The position numbers and the translations under genes are program-made. A stretch of DNA of 55,253 bases, from contig NZ_WHOS01000047.1 of the NCBI RefSeq assembly GCF_013340935.1, positions 1 through 55,253 on the forward strand, read 5' to 3'. The notes below the pieces were generated by a model, which worked only from the letters and a program-made list of their open reading frames with translations, was not told where the DNA came from and did not search any database. Numbering within the stretch: position 1 is the first letter of the stretch; every line of letters starts with the position of its first letter. This document shows, piece after piece, positions 35,501 through 44,341 of the stretch. This stretch comes from Azospirillum melinis. Its GTDB lineage: Bacteria > Pseudomonadota > Alphaproteobacteria > Azospirillales > Azospirillaceae.

Positions 35501-37210
35501 ATGAGCGTCACGGGATGGGACGACACCGAATCCTATACGCTGCGCGGCGCCGGCCCCCAGGGGTCGGGCGACGAGGTGGTCCGTGCCGGCGGGTCGTCGC
35601 TGCTGACGCGCGTCATCCTGATGATCGTTGGCTGCACCCTGCTGGTCGGGCTGATCGCCATGGGCGTCTCCTCCGTCCTGGTCGGCCGCCAGCAGAGGGA
35701 GGCGCTGACCCATCGCGCGACCCTGGTCGGCACGCTCCAGGCGTCGGCCATGGGGCAGGCGGTGTGGGAATTCGACACCCGCGCGGTGGAGGCGATGATC
35801 CGCGGCCTGTTGGCCGAGGACCCGGCGGTGCGCAGCGTGAAGGTGTGGGCGGCGTCCGGCGGCCGCGGCGGCCATGGCGAGCCGCTGGTGGCGCTGGAGC
35901 GTCCGGCCGGCCGGGCCGAACTGACGACCGTCGAAAAGCAGATCGTCATGTCCGGCGGCAACGGCGAGCGCACGATGGTCGGCCTGCTGCGCATGACCTA
36001 TTCGCTGGAAGAGGCGGAGAGCGCCACCATGACCGCGCTGGCGCCGATGGCCGGCCTGGTCTTCTTCTCGCTGCTCGCCGTCATCGGCATGATCAGCATC
36101 CTGCTGAACCGGCTGGTGCTGGCGCCGCTCGCCCGGCTGACGCGCTCCGCCGGCGCCATCGCCGCCGGCGACTACCGCGTGCGGCTGCGCAACACCCGCG
36201 CCGACGAGATCGGGCAGCTGACCGTCGCCTTCAACCATATGGCGGAAACCGTCCACGACTACACCGAGCGGCTGGAACAGCGCGTCGCCGAACGGACGGA
36301 GGAGCTGCGCCAGTCCAACGAGCAGCTGGCGGTGGTCAACCGGCAGGTGATGGACAGCATCCAGTACGCCAGCCTCCTGCAATCGGCCATCCTGCCCGAC
36401 GAGCGGGAGATGGCGCGGCACCTCGACGGCGTCTGCGTGCTGTGGCGTCCGCGTGACGTGGTCGGCGGCGATTTCCACATCTTCCGCGAGTTGGAGGACG
36501 GCCGCTTCCTGATCGGCGTCGCCGACTGTTCCGGCCATGGCGTGCCCGGCGCCTTCATGACGATGACGGTGTCGGCCATTCTGGACCATGTGCTGTCGGA
36601 AACGCCGGACGGCGATCCGGCGACGATCCTGGGCGGGCTGAACCGCATGGTGCGCGCCGCCTTGGCCCGCGGGCGCGACAACCCGCGTTTCGACAACGGG
36701 CTGGACATCGGGCTGTGCCTGGTGCGGCCGGACAAGGGCGACCTGCTGTTCGCCGGCGGCCGGATCGGCCTGCACATCGTCGACAGCGCTGCCGACAACA
36801 GTCCCAATGCCGGCACAGCCGGCGGCACCGTCGGCGAAGTGAAGGGCGATGCGCAGAGCCTGGGCTATCGCCGGTCCGACAGCGGCCACCGCTTCACCAC
36901 CCACCGGGTGGAGCTGACGCCGGGCCGCAGCTTCTACCTGACCACCGACGGCTTCCTCGATCAGGCCGGCGGCACCCGCGGCTTCGGCTTCGGCAATCGC
37001 CGCTTCACCGCGATGCTGCTGGAGCATGACGCCATCCCGATGACGGAGCGCCGGGCCGCCTTCGCGCAGGCCTTGGCCGAGCATCAGGGCGAGCGGGCGC
37101 AGCGCGACGACATCACCCTGGTCGGCTTCACCGTTTCGCCGGCCGCAACACCGGTGCTTGCGGCGGCATCCGCGCCCGACGCATCCTCATCCCACCCCGT
37201 TCACCCGTAA
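35501..37210 (+). CDS. siaA: SiaA-like membrane-bound PP2C/SpoIIE-type phosphatase with HAMP domain
   Basis: The 569-residue sensor phosphatase is predicted to dephosphorylate the SiaC protein. It has a membrane helix at about 35-62, a periplasmic sensor region (65-180), a second helix (183-205), HAMP (about 203-255), a coiled coil (255-295) and a SpoIIE-type PP2C domain (about 310-555). Metal-binding motifs are RDVVGGDF (318-325), ADCSGHGVPGAFMTM (341-355), LTTDGFLDQ and RDDITLVGF. Order and topology match Pseudomonas aeruginosa SiaA. The siaB- and siaC-like genes follow at 19 and 20 bp, which makes the assignment strong. The ligand of the periplasmic region is unknown. Confidence 0.92.
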   Translation: MSVTGWDDTESYTLRGAGPQGSGDEVVRAGGSSLLTRVILMIVGCTLLVGLIAMGVSSVLVGRQQREALTHRATLVGTLQASAMGQAVWEFDTRAVEAMIRGLLAEDPAVRSVKVWAASGGRGGHGEPLVALERPAGRAELTTVEKQIVMSGGNGERTMVGLLRMTYSLEEAESATMTALAPMAGLVFFSLLAVIGMISILLNRLVLAPLARLTRSAGAIAAGDYRVRLRNTRADEIGQLTVAFNHMAETVHDYTERLEQRVAERTEELRQSNEQLAVVNRQVMDSIQYASLLQSAILPDEREMARHLDGVCVLWRPRDVVGGDFHIFRELEDGRFLIGVADCSGHGVPGAFMTMTVSAILDHVLSETPDGDPATILGGLNRMVRAALARGRDNPRFDNGLDIGLCLVRPDKGDLLFAGGRIGLHIVDSAADNSPNAGTAGGTVGEVKGDAQSLGYRRSDSGHRFTTHRVELTPGRSFYLTTDGFLDQAGGTRGFGFGNRRFTAMLLEHDAIPMTERRAAFAQALAEHQGERAQRDDITLVGFTVSPAATPVLAAASAPDASSSHPVHP

Positions 37211-37229
37211 GGCAGGTCGTCAAGGTACG

Positions 37230-37775
37230 ATGAAAGGCAACGAACTCTTCAACCTCCAGGAGCTGCTGTCGCGGCAGAAGCTGCTGATCTGCTTCAGCGG
37301 CCCCTTCAGCCACAGCGTCATCGAAGAGCTGGGCAAGGCGGTCCGCAACCATCTGGAAAATGAGCGGATCGAAAAGTCGGCGATCATGGATGTCTTCTCC
37401 GTCTATGTGGAGCAGGCGCAGAATGTCCGCAACTACACGGCATCGCGGGAAGCGCTGGGCCGACCGATCCCGGCCAACAGCGGCATCGTGGTGATCGGCA
37501 AGGAGGACGACCATTACGTCGTCAGCTCCGGCAATCTGGTGGAGGCGGACGACGTCCCCGGCCTGTCGGCGATGCTGGAGAAGCTGCGGGGTCTGGACAA
37601 GGCCGGCCTGAAGGCGGTCTACAAGGAACAGTCGCGCAAGCCGCGCGAAGCGGGCGCCAGCGGCGCCGGGCTGGGCCTGATCGACATGGCGCGCAAGGCC
37701 ACCCGGCCGCTGGAATATTCGTTGCGCGCGGTGGATGACACCTATTTCTTCTTCAGCCTTGAAGTGCAGCTATAA
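37230..37775 (+). CDS. siaB: SiaB-family protein kinase
   Basis: A 181-residue cytoplasmic protein of the SiaB (DUF6272) family, predicted to phosphorylate SiaC and so oppose the SiaA phosphatase. The fold is GHKL-like: the N-box-like helix has E61 and N65 (VEQAQNVRNY) and the ATP lid reads SGAGLGLIDMARKA (144-157). ATG 37230, with AAGG upstream, is preferred over the longer frame from 37158, which overlaps the end of siaA. It is the second gene of the operon, 19 bp after siaA. Confidence 0.92.
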   Translation: MKGNELFNLQELLSRQKLLICFSGPFSHSVIEELGKAVRNHLENERIEKSAIMDVFSVYVEQAQNVRNYTASREALGRPIPANSGIVVIGKEDDHYVVSSGNLVEADDVPGLSAMLEKLRGLDKAGLKAVYKEQSRKPREAGASGAGLGLIDMARKATRPLEYSLRAVDDTYFFFSLEVQL

Positions 37776-37795
37776 GAAATCACGGAATACACATA

Positions 37796-38170
37796 ATGGA
37801 CAGTTTGCGGATCGAGGCAACCTCCTGCTCTCCCCTGATCGATTTCGATCCGGCGGCCGGGCTGCTGCGCATCGAAGGCGAATCCTATCCGGAGAACTCC
37901 TTCGATTTCTACGCGCCGGTGTTCAACTGGCTGGAGGATTATCTGAAGGCCCCCGCTCCGGCGGTGGTGCTGGACATCGGGTTGAGCTACCTCAACACCA
38001 GCAGCATCAAATGCATGATCGACGTGCTGGAGATGCTGGACGGCGCCCACCAGAAGGGTCAGACGGTGTCGGTGCGCTGGCATTACGACAGCGACAACGA
38101 CCGCGCGCTCGACATGGCGGAGGAGTTCGCCGAAGACGTGTCGCTGCCGTTCGAAATTCTGGCCCATTGA
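37796..38170 (+). CDS. siaC: SiaC-family regulatory phosphoprotein
   Basis: A 124-residue protein of the SiaC (DUF1987) family, with the typical N-terminal TSCSPLIDFDPAAGLLRIEG and central LDIGLSYLNTSSIKCMIDVL segments. From memory, the phospho-acceptor of P. aeruginosa SiaC is threonine 68; the threonine of LNTSS here is also residue 68. Unphosphorylated SiaC binds and activates the SiaD diguanylate cyclase in that species. The gene lies 20 bp after siaB and 20 bp before a histidine kinase gene. Confidence 0.93.
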   Translation: MDSLRIEATSCSPLIDFDPAAGLLRIEGESYPENSFDFYAPVFNWLEDYLKAPAPAVVLDIGLSYLNTSSIKCMIDVLEMLDGAHQKGQTVSVRWHYDSDNDRALDMAEEFAEDVSLPFEILAH

Positions 38171-38190
38171 CGGCACACTGAACATCCGGG

Positions 38191-39144
38191 ATGACGATGC
38201 GGTCGCAGGAACAGGAACTGCGTCAGTGGGTTCAGCGGCTGGTCGAGGATCCGGCCAATGCCGGCAACCCGCTGCTGGCGGAATTCCAGACGCTGGCGGA
38301 GCGGCACGGCAAGCTTTTGCGCCAGTTCCGCAAGATCGCCAAGATCAGTGACCGTCTCCAGACCGAGACCAAGGAGATGGCGCGCCAGCAGCGGCAGTTC
38401 GTGCTGATGGTCAGCCACGAATTCCGCACGCCGCTGGCGATCATCGACAGCGCCTCGCAGATGCTGGAGCTCGAGCCGAAGCTGCCGGTTTCGGCGATGC
38501 CGCGGGTCGGCAAGATCCGCAACGCGGTCCAGCGGATGCTGCACCTGATCGAACGCTGCCTGACCAACGACCGGCTGGGCACCGCGGCGGCGCGGCCGGT
38601 GGCCTTCGACCTTGCGGCAATGCTGACCGCGCTGGCGGGCGAGCTGGCAGGGACCGCCACCGGCCACCGGTTCGAACTGCATGGCCTGAATCGTCCGGTG
38701 CCGATTCCCGGCGACCGCGACCTTTTGGCCGTTGTGTTTTCCAACCTGATGGAAAACGCTGTCAAATACTCGCCGAACGGGGGCACGATCCGCCTCGACC
38801 TCTCGGTCGGCGACGGCGCCGCCGGCAGCCCCTGCGGAGGCCCTGGCGGCCAGGTTACGGTGCGGATCACGGACCAGGGGATCGGCGTCAACGCAGCCGA
38901 CGCGGCGCGGCTGTTCGACAAGTATTTCCGGGCGTCCAACGCGGCGGGGACGACCGGTGCCGGGCTCGGCCTCCACCTTGCCCGCTGCATCGTGGATACC
39001 CACGGCGGCGGCATCTCGGTGGCGAGCGAGCCGGGCCAGGGGTCGGCCTTCACCGTCCGGCTGCCGGTGGCGCGGGCAACGACGCCCACGGCGGCTCCGG
39101 CAGCAGTTTCGGGGGCGGTTCCGGTACCGGAGACGTCGCCATGA
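38191..39144 (+). CDS. Histidine kinase with a SiaD-like N-terminal stalk, inserted between siaC and siaD
   Basis: A 317-residue soluble kinase. Residues 1-66 match the first 66 residues of the downstream cyclase almost without gaps, including KIAKISDR followed by QTET/QTDT and MAR. A HisKA domain follows with H76 (MVSHEFRTPLAI), then an ATPase domain with N-box (NLMENAVKYSPNG), G1 (DQGIGV), F-box region (LFDKYFRAS) and G2 (GAGLGLHLARCIVDTHGGG). The start ATG 38191 fits the alignment with the cyclase. It lies 20 bp after siaC. The shared stalk suggests that SiaC or a related partner could regulate both enzymes. No receiver gene is adjacent. Confidence 0.92.
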   Translation: MTMRSQEQELRQWVQRLVEDPANAGNPLLAEFQTLAERHGKLLRQFRKIAKISDRLQTETKEMARQQRQFVLMVSHEFRTPLAIIDSASQMLELEPKLPVSAMPRVGKIRNAVQRMLHLIERCLTNDRLGTAAARPVAFDLAAMLTALAGELAGTATGHRFELHGLNRPVPIPGDRDLLAVVFSNLMENAVKYSPNGGTIRLDLSVGDGAAGSPCGGPGGQVTVRITDQGIGVNAADAARLFDKYFRASNAAGTTGAGLGLHLARCIVDTHGGGISVASEPGQGSAFTVRLPVARATTPTAAPAAVSGAVPVPETSP

Positions 39145-39230
39145 CAGGGGATGCCGGCTCCAAGGTCGGCAATGCCGGCGGCACGACGGTAACGGGTTTG
39201 CCCAGGCGCTGGGCCTTGCGGCGGGGAACG

Positions 39231-39929
39231 ATGGGCATGATGCTGCAGGAACAGAAGCTTCAGGATTGGGTCGCCCGTCTCGCGGCGAACGAGGATTATG
39301 CCAGCCATCCGCTGATGCAGGAGTTCCGCGCGCTCGCCAACGACCACATGAAGCTGATGCGGCAGCTGACCAAGATCGCCAAGATCAGCGACCGCATGCA
39401 GACCGACACCCGCCAGATGGCGCGGACGCTGCATGCCGCATCGCAGACCGATCCGTTGACCGATTTGCCGAACCGCCGCCAGATGATCGAGCGGCTGGAG
39501 GCGGAGTTGTGCCGCGTCGGCCGCAACGGCGGCGGCTTCGCGCTGCTCATGATGGACATCGACCATTTCAAGGACGTGAACGACGACTTCGGCCATGCCG
39601 CCGGCGACCATGTTCTGGTGGAGACCGCCGGCCTGCTGCGCCGGAACCTGCGCATGCACGACCTGTGCGCCCGTTGGGGCGGCGAGGAATTCCTGATCCT
39701 CTTGCCCGGCAGCGATCAGGTCCAGGCCGAAACGGTCGCGGAAAAGCTGCGGCAGCTCATCGCCCACCATCCCTTCGTCCATCAGGACAGCAGCATCTTG
39801 GTGACGCTGAGCCTTGGCGTCGCGTCCTATCGTGAGGGGCAGACCGCCGACGCCTGTATCCAGGCGGCCGACGACGCGCTCTACATCGCCAAGCGCGCCG
39901 GACGCAACCGCTGGGCGGCGGCGGCCTAA
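39231..39929 (+). CDS. siaD: SiaD-like diguanylate cyclase
   Basis: A 232-residue soluble enzyme that makes c-di-GMP from two GTP. Residues 1-70 are a helical stalk like that of P. aeruginosa SiaD, which is where SiaC binds. The GGDEF domain (about 70-230) has DPLTDLPNRR, MMDIDHFKDVND and active-site GGEEF (150-154). An RxxD inhibitory site (RMHD, 141-144) sits exactly five residues before it, so product inhibition is expected. I chose ATG 39231 because it aligns with the start of the stalk in the preceding kinase and has GGGGA just upstream. ATG 39141 overlaps the kinase stop (ATGA) and would add 30 residues. Its stop overlaps that of the convergent gene. Confidence 0.92.
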   Translation: MGMMLQEQKLQDWVARLAANEDYASHPLMQEFRALANDHMKLMRQLTKIAKISDRMQTDTRQMARTLHAASQTDPLTDLPNRRQMIERLEAELCRVGRNGGGFALLMMDIDHFKDVNDDFGHAAGDHVLVETAGLLRRNLRMHDLCARWGGEEFLILLPGSDQVQAETVAEKLRQLIAHHPFVHQDSSILVTLSLGVASYREGQTADACIQAADDALYIAKRAGRNRWAAAA

Positions 39930-41812
39930 GTCGAGGATGGGGCCGCTTCGGCAACCGCCGCCGGCGTGGCACCGATGTTCAGTTCCTCCAGTTGCGCCAG
40001 CGCCCCGGCCATGCCGGTGGCGACCAGATTGGCGTCGGTCTCGGCGCTGGCCCGCTCCGGCACCTCGGATTCCGGGTGGGCGCTCCACAGGCAGAGCAGG
40101 ATCGGCACGCGCGGGCCGAAATGCATCCGCAGGCGGCGCATCATCCGCCGGCAATGACCAAGCGCCGTCGGGTTGAGCGAGGACAGCACCACCGCATCCA
40201 CGCCCGTGGTGCCGAGGCTGGCGATGGCGCGGGTCGAGGCCTTCTCGCAAGGTATGACATCGGCATGGATGCCGCGTCCGGCCAGCAGATAGGCCAGCAG
40301 CCCGGCCGCCGCCTCGTCCAGATTGTTGCGGGCCCCGACGCAGAGCACGCGCGGTGCGGTGTCGGCAGGCGCGGTTGCGTCCGACAACTCGTCCAGCAGC
40401 CCCGCCATGCCCTCGGCCACCGCCTGCCGCCCGTCCGGGTTGAGGGAGCCGCGCTGCCGCTCCTGTTCGGCCAGCGAGAGGGCCGGCAGCAGCAGCCCGT
40501 CGGCCAGTTCGACCGGTGTGGATTTGCCGAGCCGCTCCTCGGCAAGCTCCGTCGCCTCGGCGGGATCGCGGGCCAGCAGGCGCTGGTAGATCTTCGCCTC
40601 GTCGGGCAGGACCGGACGGTCGCCGAGCATCACCTCCAGGAAATGCAGCTGTGGCACATGCCGGCCCAGCACCACGAGGCAGACGGTCAGCGGCGTCGCC
40701 AACAAGAGGCCGATCGGCCCCCACAGCGTCGTCCACACCACCGCAGCGACGATGATGGCAAGCGAGGACAGGCCGGTCGCCGTTCCGTAGAGCCAGGGCT
40801 CCACCACATTGTTGGAGAACAGCTCCACCGCCACGAACAGGGCGATGCACAGCAGCGGCAGGGTCCAGCCGGTATCGACCGCGAAGGAGAGCAGGATGGG
40901 AAAGGCCGAGGCGATCACCGGCCCGAGGAAGGGGATGAAGCGCAGCACCGTCGCCAGCAGCCCCCACAGCAGCGGGTTCGGCACGCCGAGCAGCCAGAGC
41001 CCGACGCCGATGGGCAGGCCATAGGTCACGTTCACCACCACCTGCATCAGCAGATAGCGGCTGACCCGCTCGCCGGCGTCGTTCATCGCCTCCGTCGTGC
41101 GGCTGAGATCGCCGGAGCCGACCAGCCGGATCATGCGGTCGCGCAGATCCTCCCGCTGCAACAGCATGAAGATGGTGAAGACCAGCACCATGCCGGCGGT
41201 GGCGATCGGCGTCATCGCCGGGCCGAGCACCCGGCTGACGAGGTCGAACACCCCGGTGTCGGACTGGTCGATGCGCACCGGGACCGGTTCGCGGTGTGTC
41301 GGCGCGCCGGCCTGCGGTGCCGGACCGGCACCGGGAAGCTGGTTGGCCGCAGCGCCGGCGGTGGCGCGCTCGATCTCCTGCTGCAGGTCGCGGAAGGCGT
41401 CGGTCGCCTGCTTCAGCGCGCCGCGGTCGCCGGCCGATGCGGTGGCGCTGCGCAGCGACTCGATCTTGGTGTGGATGTTGCGCTGGTAGGTCGGCAGATT
41501 GTCGGCCAGATCGCCCAGCTGGCTGCCCACCACGGCACCGAAGCCGGTGATGCCGAGGAACAGCAGCGCCACCACCGCCAGCACCGACGGCACGCGGCCG
41601 AGACGCCAGCGCTCCAGCCGGGTGACGATGGGCGTCAGCACGAAGGCGAGCAGCACCGCCAGCGCGATGGGCATCAGGATGTCCGCCGCCACATAGAGCG
41701 TCACCACGATCAGCGTGATGATCAGCAGGATCGTCTGGGTGGAGACGGGTGGAGCGGCCTTCGTCACCGCGATGGGGCGTGCCTGTAGTCGGCGAGCGGT
41801 GTCCTCGGCCAT
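39926..41812 (-). CDS. AI-2E/PerM-family membrane protein with a C-terminal soluble domain
   Basis: A 628-residue protein. Residues about 20-420 are the PerM/AI-2E exporter fold: two helices near the start (ILLIITLIVVTLYVAADILM; PIALAVLLAFVLTPIVTRL), a soluble segment (about 80-190), then a bundle with VLRFIPFLGPVIASAFPILL and WGPIGLLLATPLTVCLVVLG. Residues about 430-610 form a soluble tail with a Rossmann-like core (RVLCVGARNNLDEAAAG; GVDAVVLSSLNPTA) that resembles a cobalamin-binding fold but lacks the DxHxxG motif. ATG 41812 is preferred because the frame from 41884 adds a Cys/Arg-rich head. True substrates of this family are uncertain; the AI-2 link is only proven for TqsA-like members. 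Confidence 0.88.
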   Translation of the reverse strand: MAEDTARRLQARPIAVTKAAPPVSTQTILLIITLIVVTLYVAADILMPIALAVLLAFVLTPIVTRLERWRLGRVPSVLAVVALLFLGITGFGAVVGSQLGDLADNLPTYQRNIHTKIESLRSATASAGDRGALKQATDAFRDLQQEIERATAGAAANQLPGAGPAPQAGAPTHREPVPVRIDQSDTGVFDLVSRVLGPAMTPIATAGMVLVFTIFMLLQREDLRDRMIRLVGSGDLSRTTEAMNDAGERVSRYLLMQVVVNVTYGLPIGVGLWLLGVPNPLLWGLLATVLRFIPFLGPVIASAFPILLSFAVDTGWTLPLLCIALFVAVELFSNNVVEPWLYGTATGLSSLAIIVAAVVWTTLWGPIGLLLATPLTVCLVVLGRHVPQLHFLEVMLGDRPVLPDEAKIYQRLLARDPAEATELAEERLGKSTPVELADGLLLPALSLAEQERQRGSLNPDGRQAVAEGMAGLLDELSDATAPADTAPRVLCVGARNNLDEAAAGLLAYLLAGRGIHADVIPCEKASTRAIASLGTTGVDAVVLSSLNPTALGHCRRMMRRLRMHFGPRVPILLCLWSAHPESEVPERASAETDANLVATGMAGALAQLEELNIGATPAAVAEAAPSST

Positions 41813-41926
41813 GGTCGTCGGGCTTTCCGGAAGGGAGAATGCCCGACATGAACACCGGCCGCGCCGGCACGTTCCCTCGCCCACCCCGTCACGGCGGCGA
41901 GGGTCGCCAAACTATGATTGGTCCCG

Positions 41927-42970
41927 TCAGGGAAGCGGCTGCTGCTGGGTGATGCAGTGGATGCCGCCGCCGCCGCGGACGATGTCGAGTGCTGCGATCT
42001 GCACCACCTCGCGGTCGGGGAAGGCCTTGCGGACGACGCGGAACGCCTCGTCGTCGGCCGGATCCTCGAAGGCCGGCATGACGATGCCGCCGTTGGCGAT
42101 GTAGAGGTTGGTGTAGGACAGGGTCAGGCGCACGCCGTTCAGGTCGCGGCGGGCGGGCTGCTGGATGGTGATGACCTCCAGTTCGCGGCCCTTCGCGTCG
42201 CGGGCTCGCTTCAGCCGGTCGAGATTGTCCTGGAAGATCTTGAAATTGGGGTCGCCGGGATCGTCGGTGGTGATTGCCATCACCACGCCGGGACGCACGA
42301 ACAGCGCGATCTCGTCGATGTGGCCGTCGGTCTCGTCGTCCTGATAGCCCTGCCCCAGCCAGATCACCGTCTCGACGCCGAGATGGCTCTTCAACTGCCG
42401 CTCGATCTCCTCCCGCGACAGGCCCGGATTGCGGTTGGGATTCAGCAGGCACTGTTCGGTGGTGATCAGCGTCCCCTCCCCGTCGACATGGAAGGAGCCG
42501 CCCTCCATCACCAGCGGGGCGGAAATGCAGGGGAGCTTCAGATGGTCGAGGATCAGGCGGCCGACCTGCTGGTCCTTGTCGCTGCCCTGGTAATTGCCGC
42601 CCCAGGCGTTGAAACCCCAATGGACGCCGGCCAGCCCGCCCTTGCCGTCGACGACGAAGCTGGGGCCGGTGTCGCGAATCCAGGAATCGCTGATCGGCAG
42701 CGGGAGAATCTGGATGCCGGGGCCGCAGGCGAGCGAGGCTTCCGCCACGTCCGCCGGGTCGCACACCATCGTCACCGGCTCGAAGCGGGAGATGGCCTGC
42801 GCGACCTCGGCATAGGCGTCGCACGCGGCGTCGAAGGCGCCCTCCGGCCAGGTTTCCGGCCGGCACGGCCACGCCATCCAGCATCCGCTGTGGCTGGCCC
42901 ATTCGCCGGGCATGCGGAAGCCTTGACCCGTCGCTTCACCCGTCGGCATCGGGGCGTTCGGTGTCGTCAT
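41927..42970 (-). CDS. aguA: Agmatine deiminase
   Basis: A 347-residue enzyme that converts agmatine to N-carbamoylputrescine and ammonia. It belongs to the peptidyl-arginine deiminase fold, with the family motifs MPGEWASHSGCWMAWP, SDSWIRDTGPSFVV, DDETDGHIDEIALF and the catalytic cysteine C339 in GGGGIHCITQQQP. Length is close to the usual 350-370. The partner N-carbamoylputrescine amidohydrolase (AguB) is not in the window. Putrescine uptake genes lie 0.5 kb upstream on the same strand, so the product pathway meets the imported putrescine. Confidence 0.95.
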   Translation of the reverse strand: MTTPNAPMPTGEATGQGFRMPGEWASHSGCWMAWPCRPETWPEGAFDAACDAYAEVAQAISRFEPVTMVCDPADVAEASLACGPGIQILPLPISDSWIRDTGPSFVVDGKGGLAGVHWGFNAWGGNYQGSDKDQQVGRLILDHLKLPCISAPLVMEGGSFHVDGEGTLITTEQCLLNPNRNPGLSREEIERQLKSHLGVETVIWLGQGYQDDETDGHIDEIALFVRPGVVMAITTDDPGDPNFKIFQDNLDRLKRARDAKGRELEVITIQQPARRDLNGVRLTLSYTNLYIANGGIVMPAFEDPADDEAFRVVRKAFPDREVVQIAALDIVRGGGGIHCITQQQPLP

Positions 42971-43507
42971 GCGTCGATCCCTCTACCCTTTTTCAAAGTC
43001 CTCTGCCCTTCGCAGCCGCAACACCGAAACAACGGTCGGCGGGCCGCAAAGGACCGGGACATTTTTCGTCCCCATCCACCCTAACCACGGGAGCGCGCCT
43101 TTGGCAATCGCGTCCGCCGCAGCGGGTGCTTGGCCTGATGGCAGAGGAGCCTTGCGGCAAGGGGATTTTTAAAAAGACGCGGAAGGACGTCGCGTCGGCA
43201 TGCCGGGAGAGGAATCCGGCATGAGGTCCGGCTAGAGGCCGGACGGCGGGCGCAGGGTGCGGCGGGCGGTGACCGAACGGGTGGTCGCATAGGCAGTGGA
43301 AACGGGACTGAAAAATCCAAGTCTCAACAAGGGGAACCACAGGAGCGCGCGCATGGCACAGCCTCTTTCGCTGTTGACGATGACATCAACATAGCAAAAG
43401 AAGCGGGCAATTGCCATCCGCGGCGGCAGAGGTCTGCTGCGCGCGGATGGGTAGGTCTGCGGACCGGCCCGAAAGCGGCCGGATTGCCGCCGGTCAGCCG
43501 GTCTGAA
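42971..43507. other. Intergenic region between agmatine deiminase and potI
   Basis: This 537-bp stretch lies between two minus-strand genes. It holds one weak small ORF candidate (43232-43354) and a short GC-rich stem (CCGGCC/GGCCGG around 43464-43481) after potI without a clear T-run. Nothing else is recognised. Confidence 0.5.
43232..43354 (-). CDS. Possible 40-aa small protein
   Basis: ATG 43354 has AGAGG about 7-11 nt upstream and opens a 40-codon frame with a hydrophobic start (LLWFPLLRLGFF) and an AYA-like site, then a basic tail. It could be a small secreted or membrane peptide, or a chance frame. There is no family match that I know. Confidence 0.25.
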   Translation of the reverse strand: MRALLWFPLLRLGFFSPVSTAYATTRSVTARRTLRPPSGL

Positions 43508-44341
43508 TCAACCGTTCTGGATCGCCATTTGCTCGTCGCGTTTGCGCTGCCGTTCCTGGCGGGCCATGACGATGCTGGCGACGAAGATGCCGGTCGCCAC
43601 CACCAGAACCATCAGCGTCGCCAGCGCGTTGATCTGCGGGCTGATGCCGAACTTCACGCTGGAGAAGATCACCATCGGCAGCGTCGTCGAACCGGGGCCG
43701 GAGACGAAACTCGCCACCACCACGTCGTCCAGCGACAGGGTGAAGGCCAAGAGCCAGCCGGCGACCAGCGCCGGGGCGATCAGCGGCAGGGTGATGACGA
43801 AGAACACCTTGGCCGGGCGGGCGCCCAGATCCATCGCCGCCTCTTCCAGGCTGCCGTCCATGCCGGCCAGCCGCGACTGGATGACCACCGCGACATAGGA
43901 CATGGTGAAGGTGGTGTGGGCGATGGTGATGGTGGTGACGCCGCGCCCGTCGGGCCAGCCCAGCCATTGCTCCATCGCCACGAACAGCAGCAGAAGCGAC
44001 AGGCCGGTGATGACCTCCGGCATGACCAGCGGCGCGGTGATCATGCCGCCGAACAGGGTGCGGCCACGGAACCGCCCGAAGCGGGTCAGCGCCAGCCCGG
44101 CGCAGGTGCCCAGCAGCACCGACAGCGTCGCCGACACCGCCGCCACCTGGAAGGACAGGAAGGCCGCATCCAGCAGGGCGTCGTTGTGGAGCAGTTCGGC
44201 ATACCATTTGGTCGAAAAGCCGCTCCACACCGTCACCAGCCGCGACTCGTTGAAGCTGAAGACGACCAGCAGCGCGATGGGGACATAGAGGAAGGCATAG
44301 CCGAACAGCAGCGCCCAGGACAGGAACCCGAACCGTTTCAT
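43508..44341 (-). CDS. potI: Putrescine ABC transporter permease PotI
   Basis: A 277-residue inner-membrane permease with about six helices and the BPD-type EAA loop (EEAAMDLGARPAKVFFVITLP, the contact point with the ATPase). It begins MKRFGFLSW at 44341, overlapping the potH stop by 4 bp (ATGA), so the two are translationally coupled. It is the last gene of the potFGHI operon. The longer frame to 45232 is a shadow of potH. Confidence 0.93.
   Translation of the reverse strand: MKRFGFLSWALLFGYAFLYVPIALLVVFSFNESRLVTVWSGFSTKWYAELLHNDALLDAAFLSFQVAAVSATLSVLLGTCAGLALTRFGRFRGRTLFGGMITAPLVMPEVITGLSLLLLFVAMEQWLGWPDGRGVTTITIAHTTFTMSYVAVVIQSRLAGMDGSLEEAAMDLGARPAKVFFVITLPLIAPALVAGWLLAFTLSLDDVVVASFVSGPGSTTLPMVIFSSVKFGISPQINALATLMVLVVATGIFVASIVMARQERQRKRDEQMAIQNG

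Noticed and set aside
38232..41870. 1212-codon minus-strand frame across kinase, cyclase and AI-2E genes
   Set aside because: The frame crosses several real genes, the product has no domain and is Arg/Gly/Ala-rich; it is a shadow.
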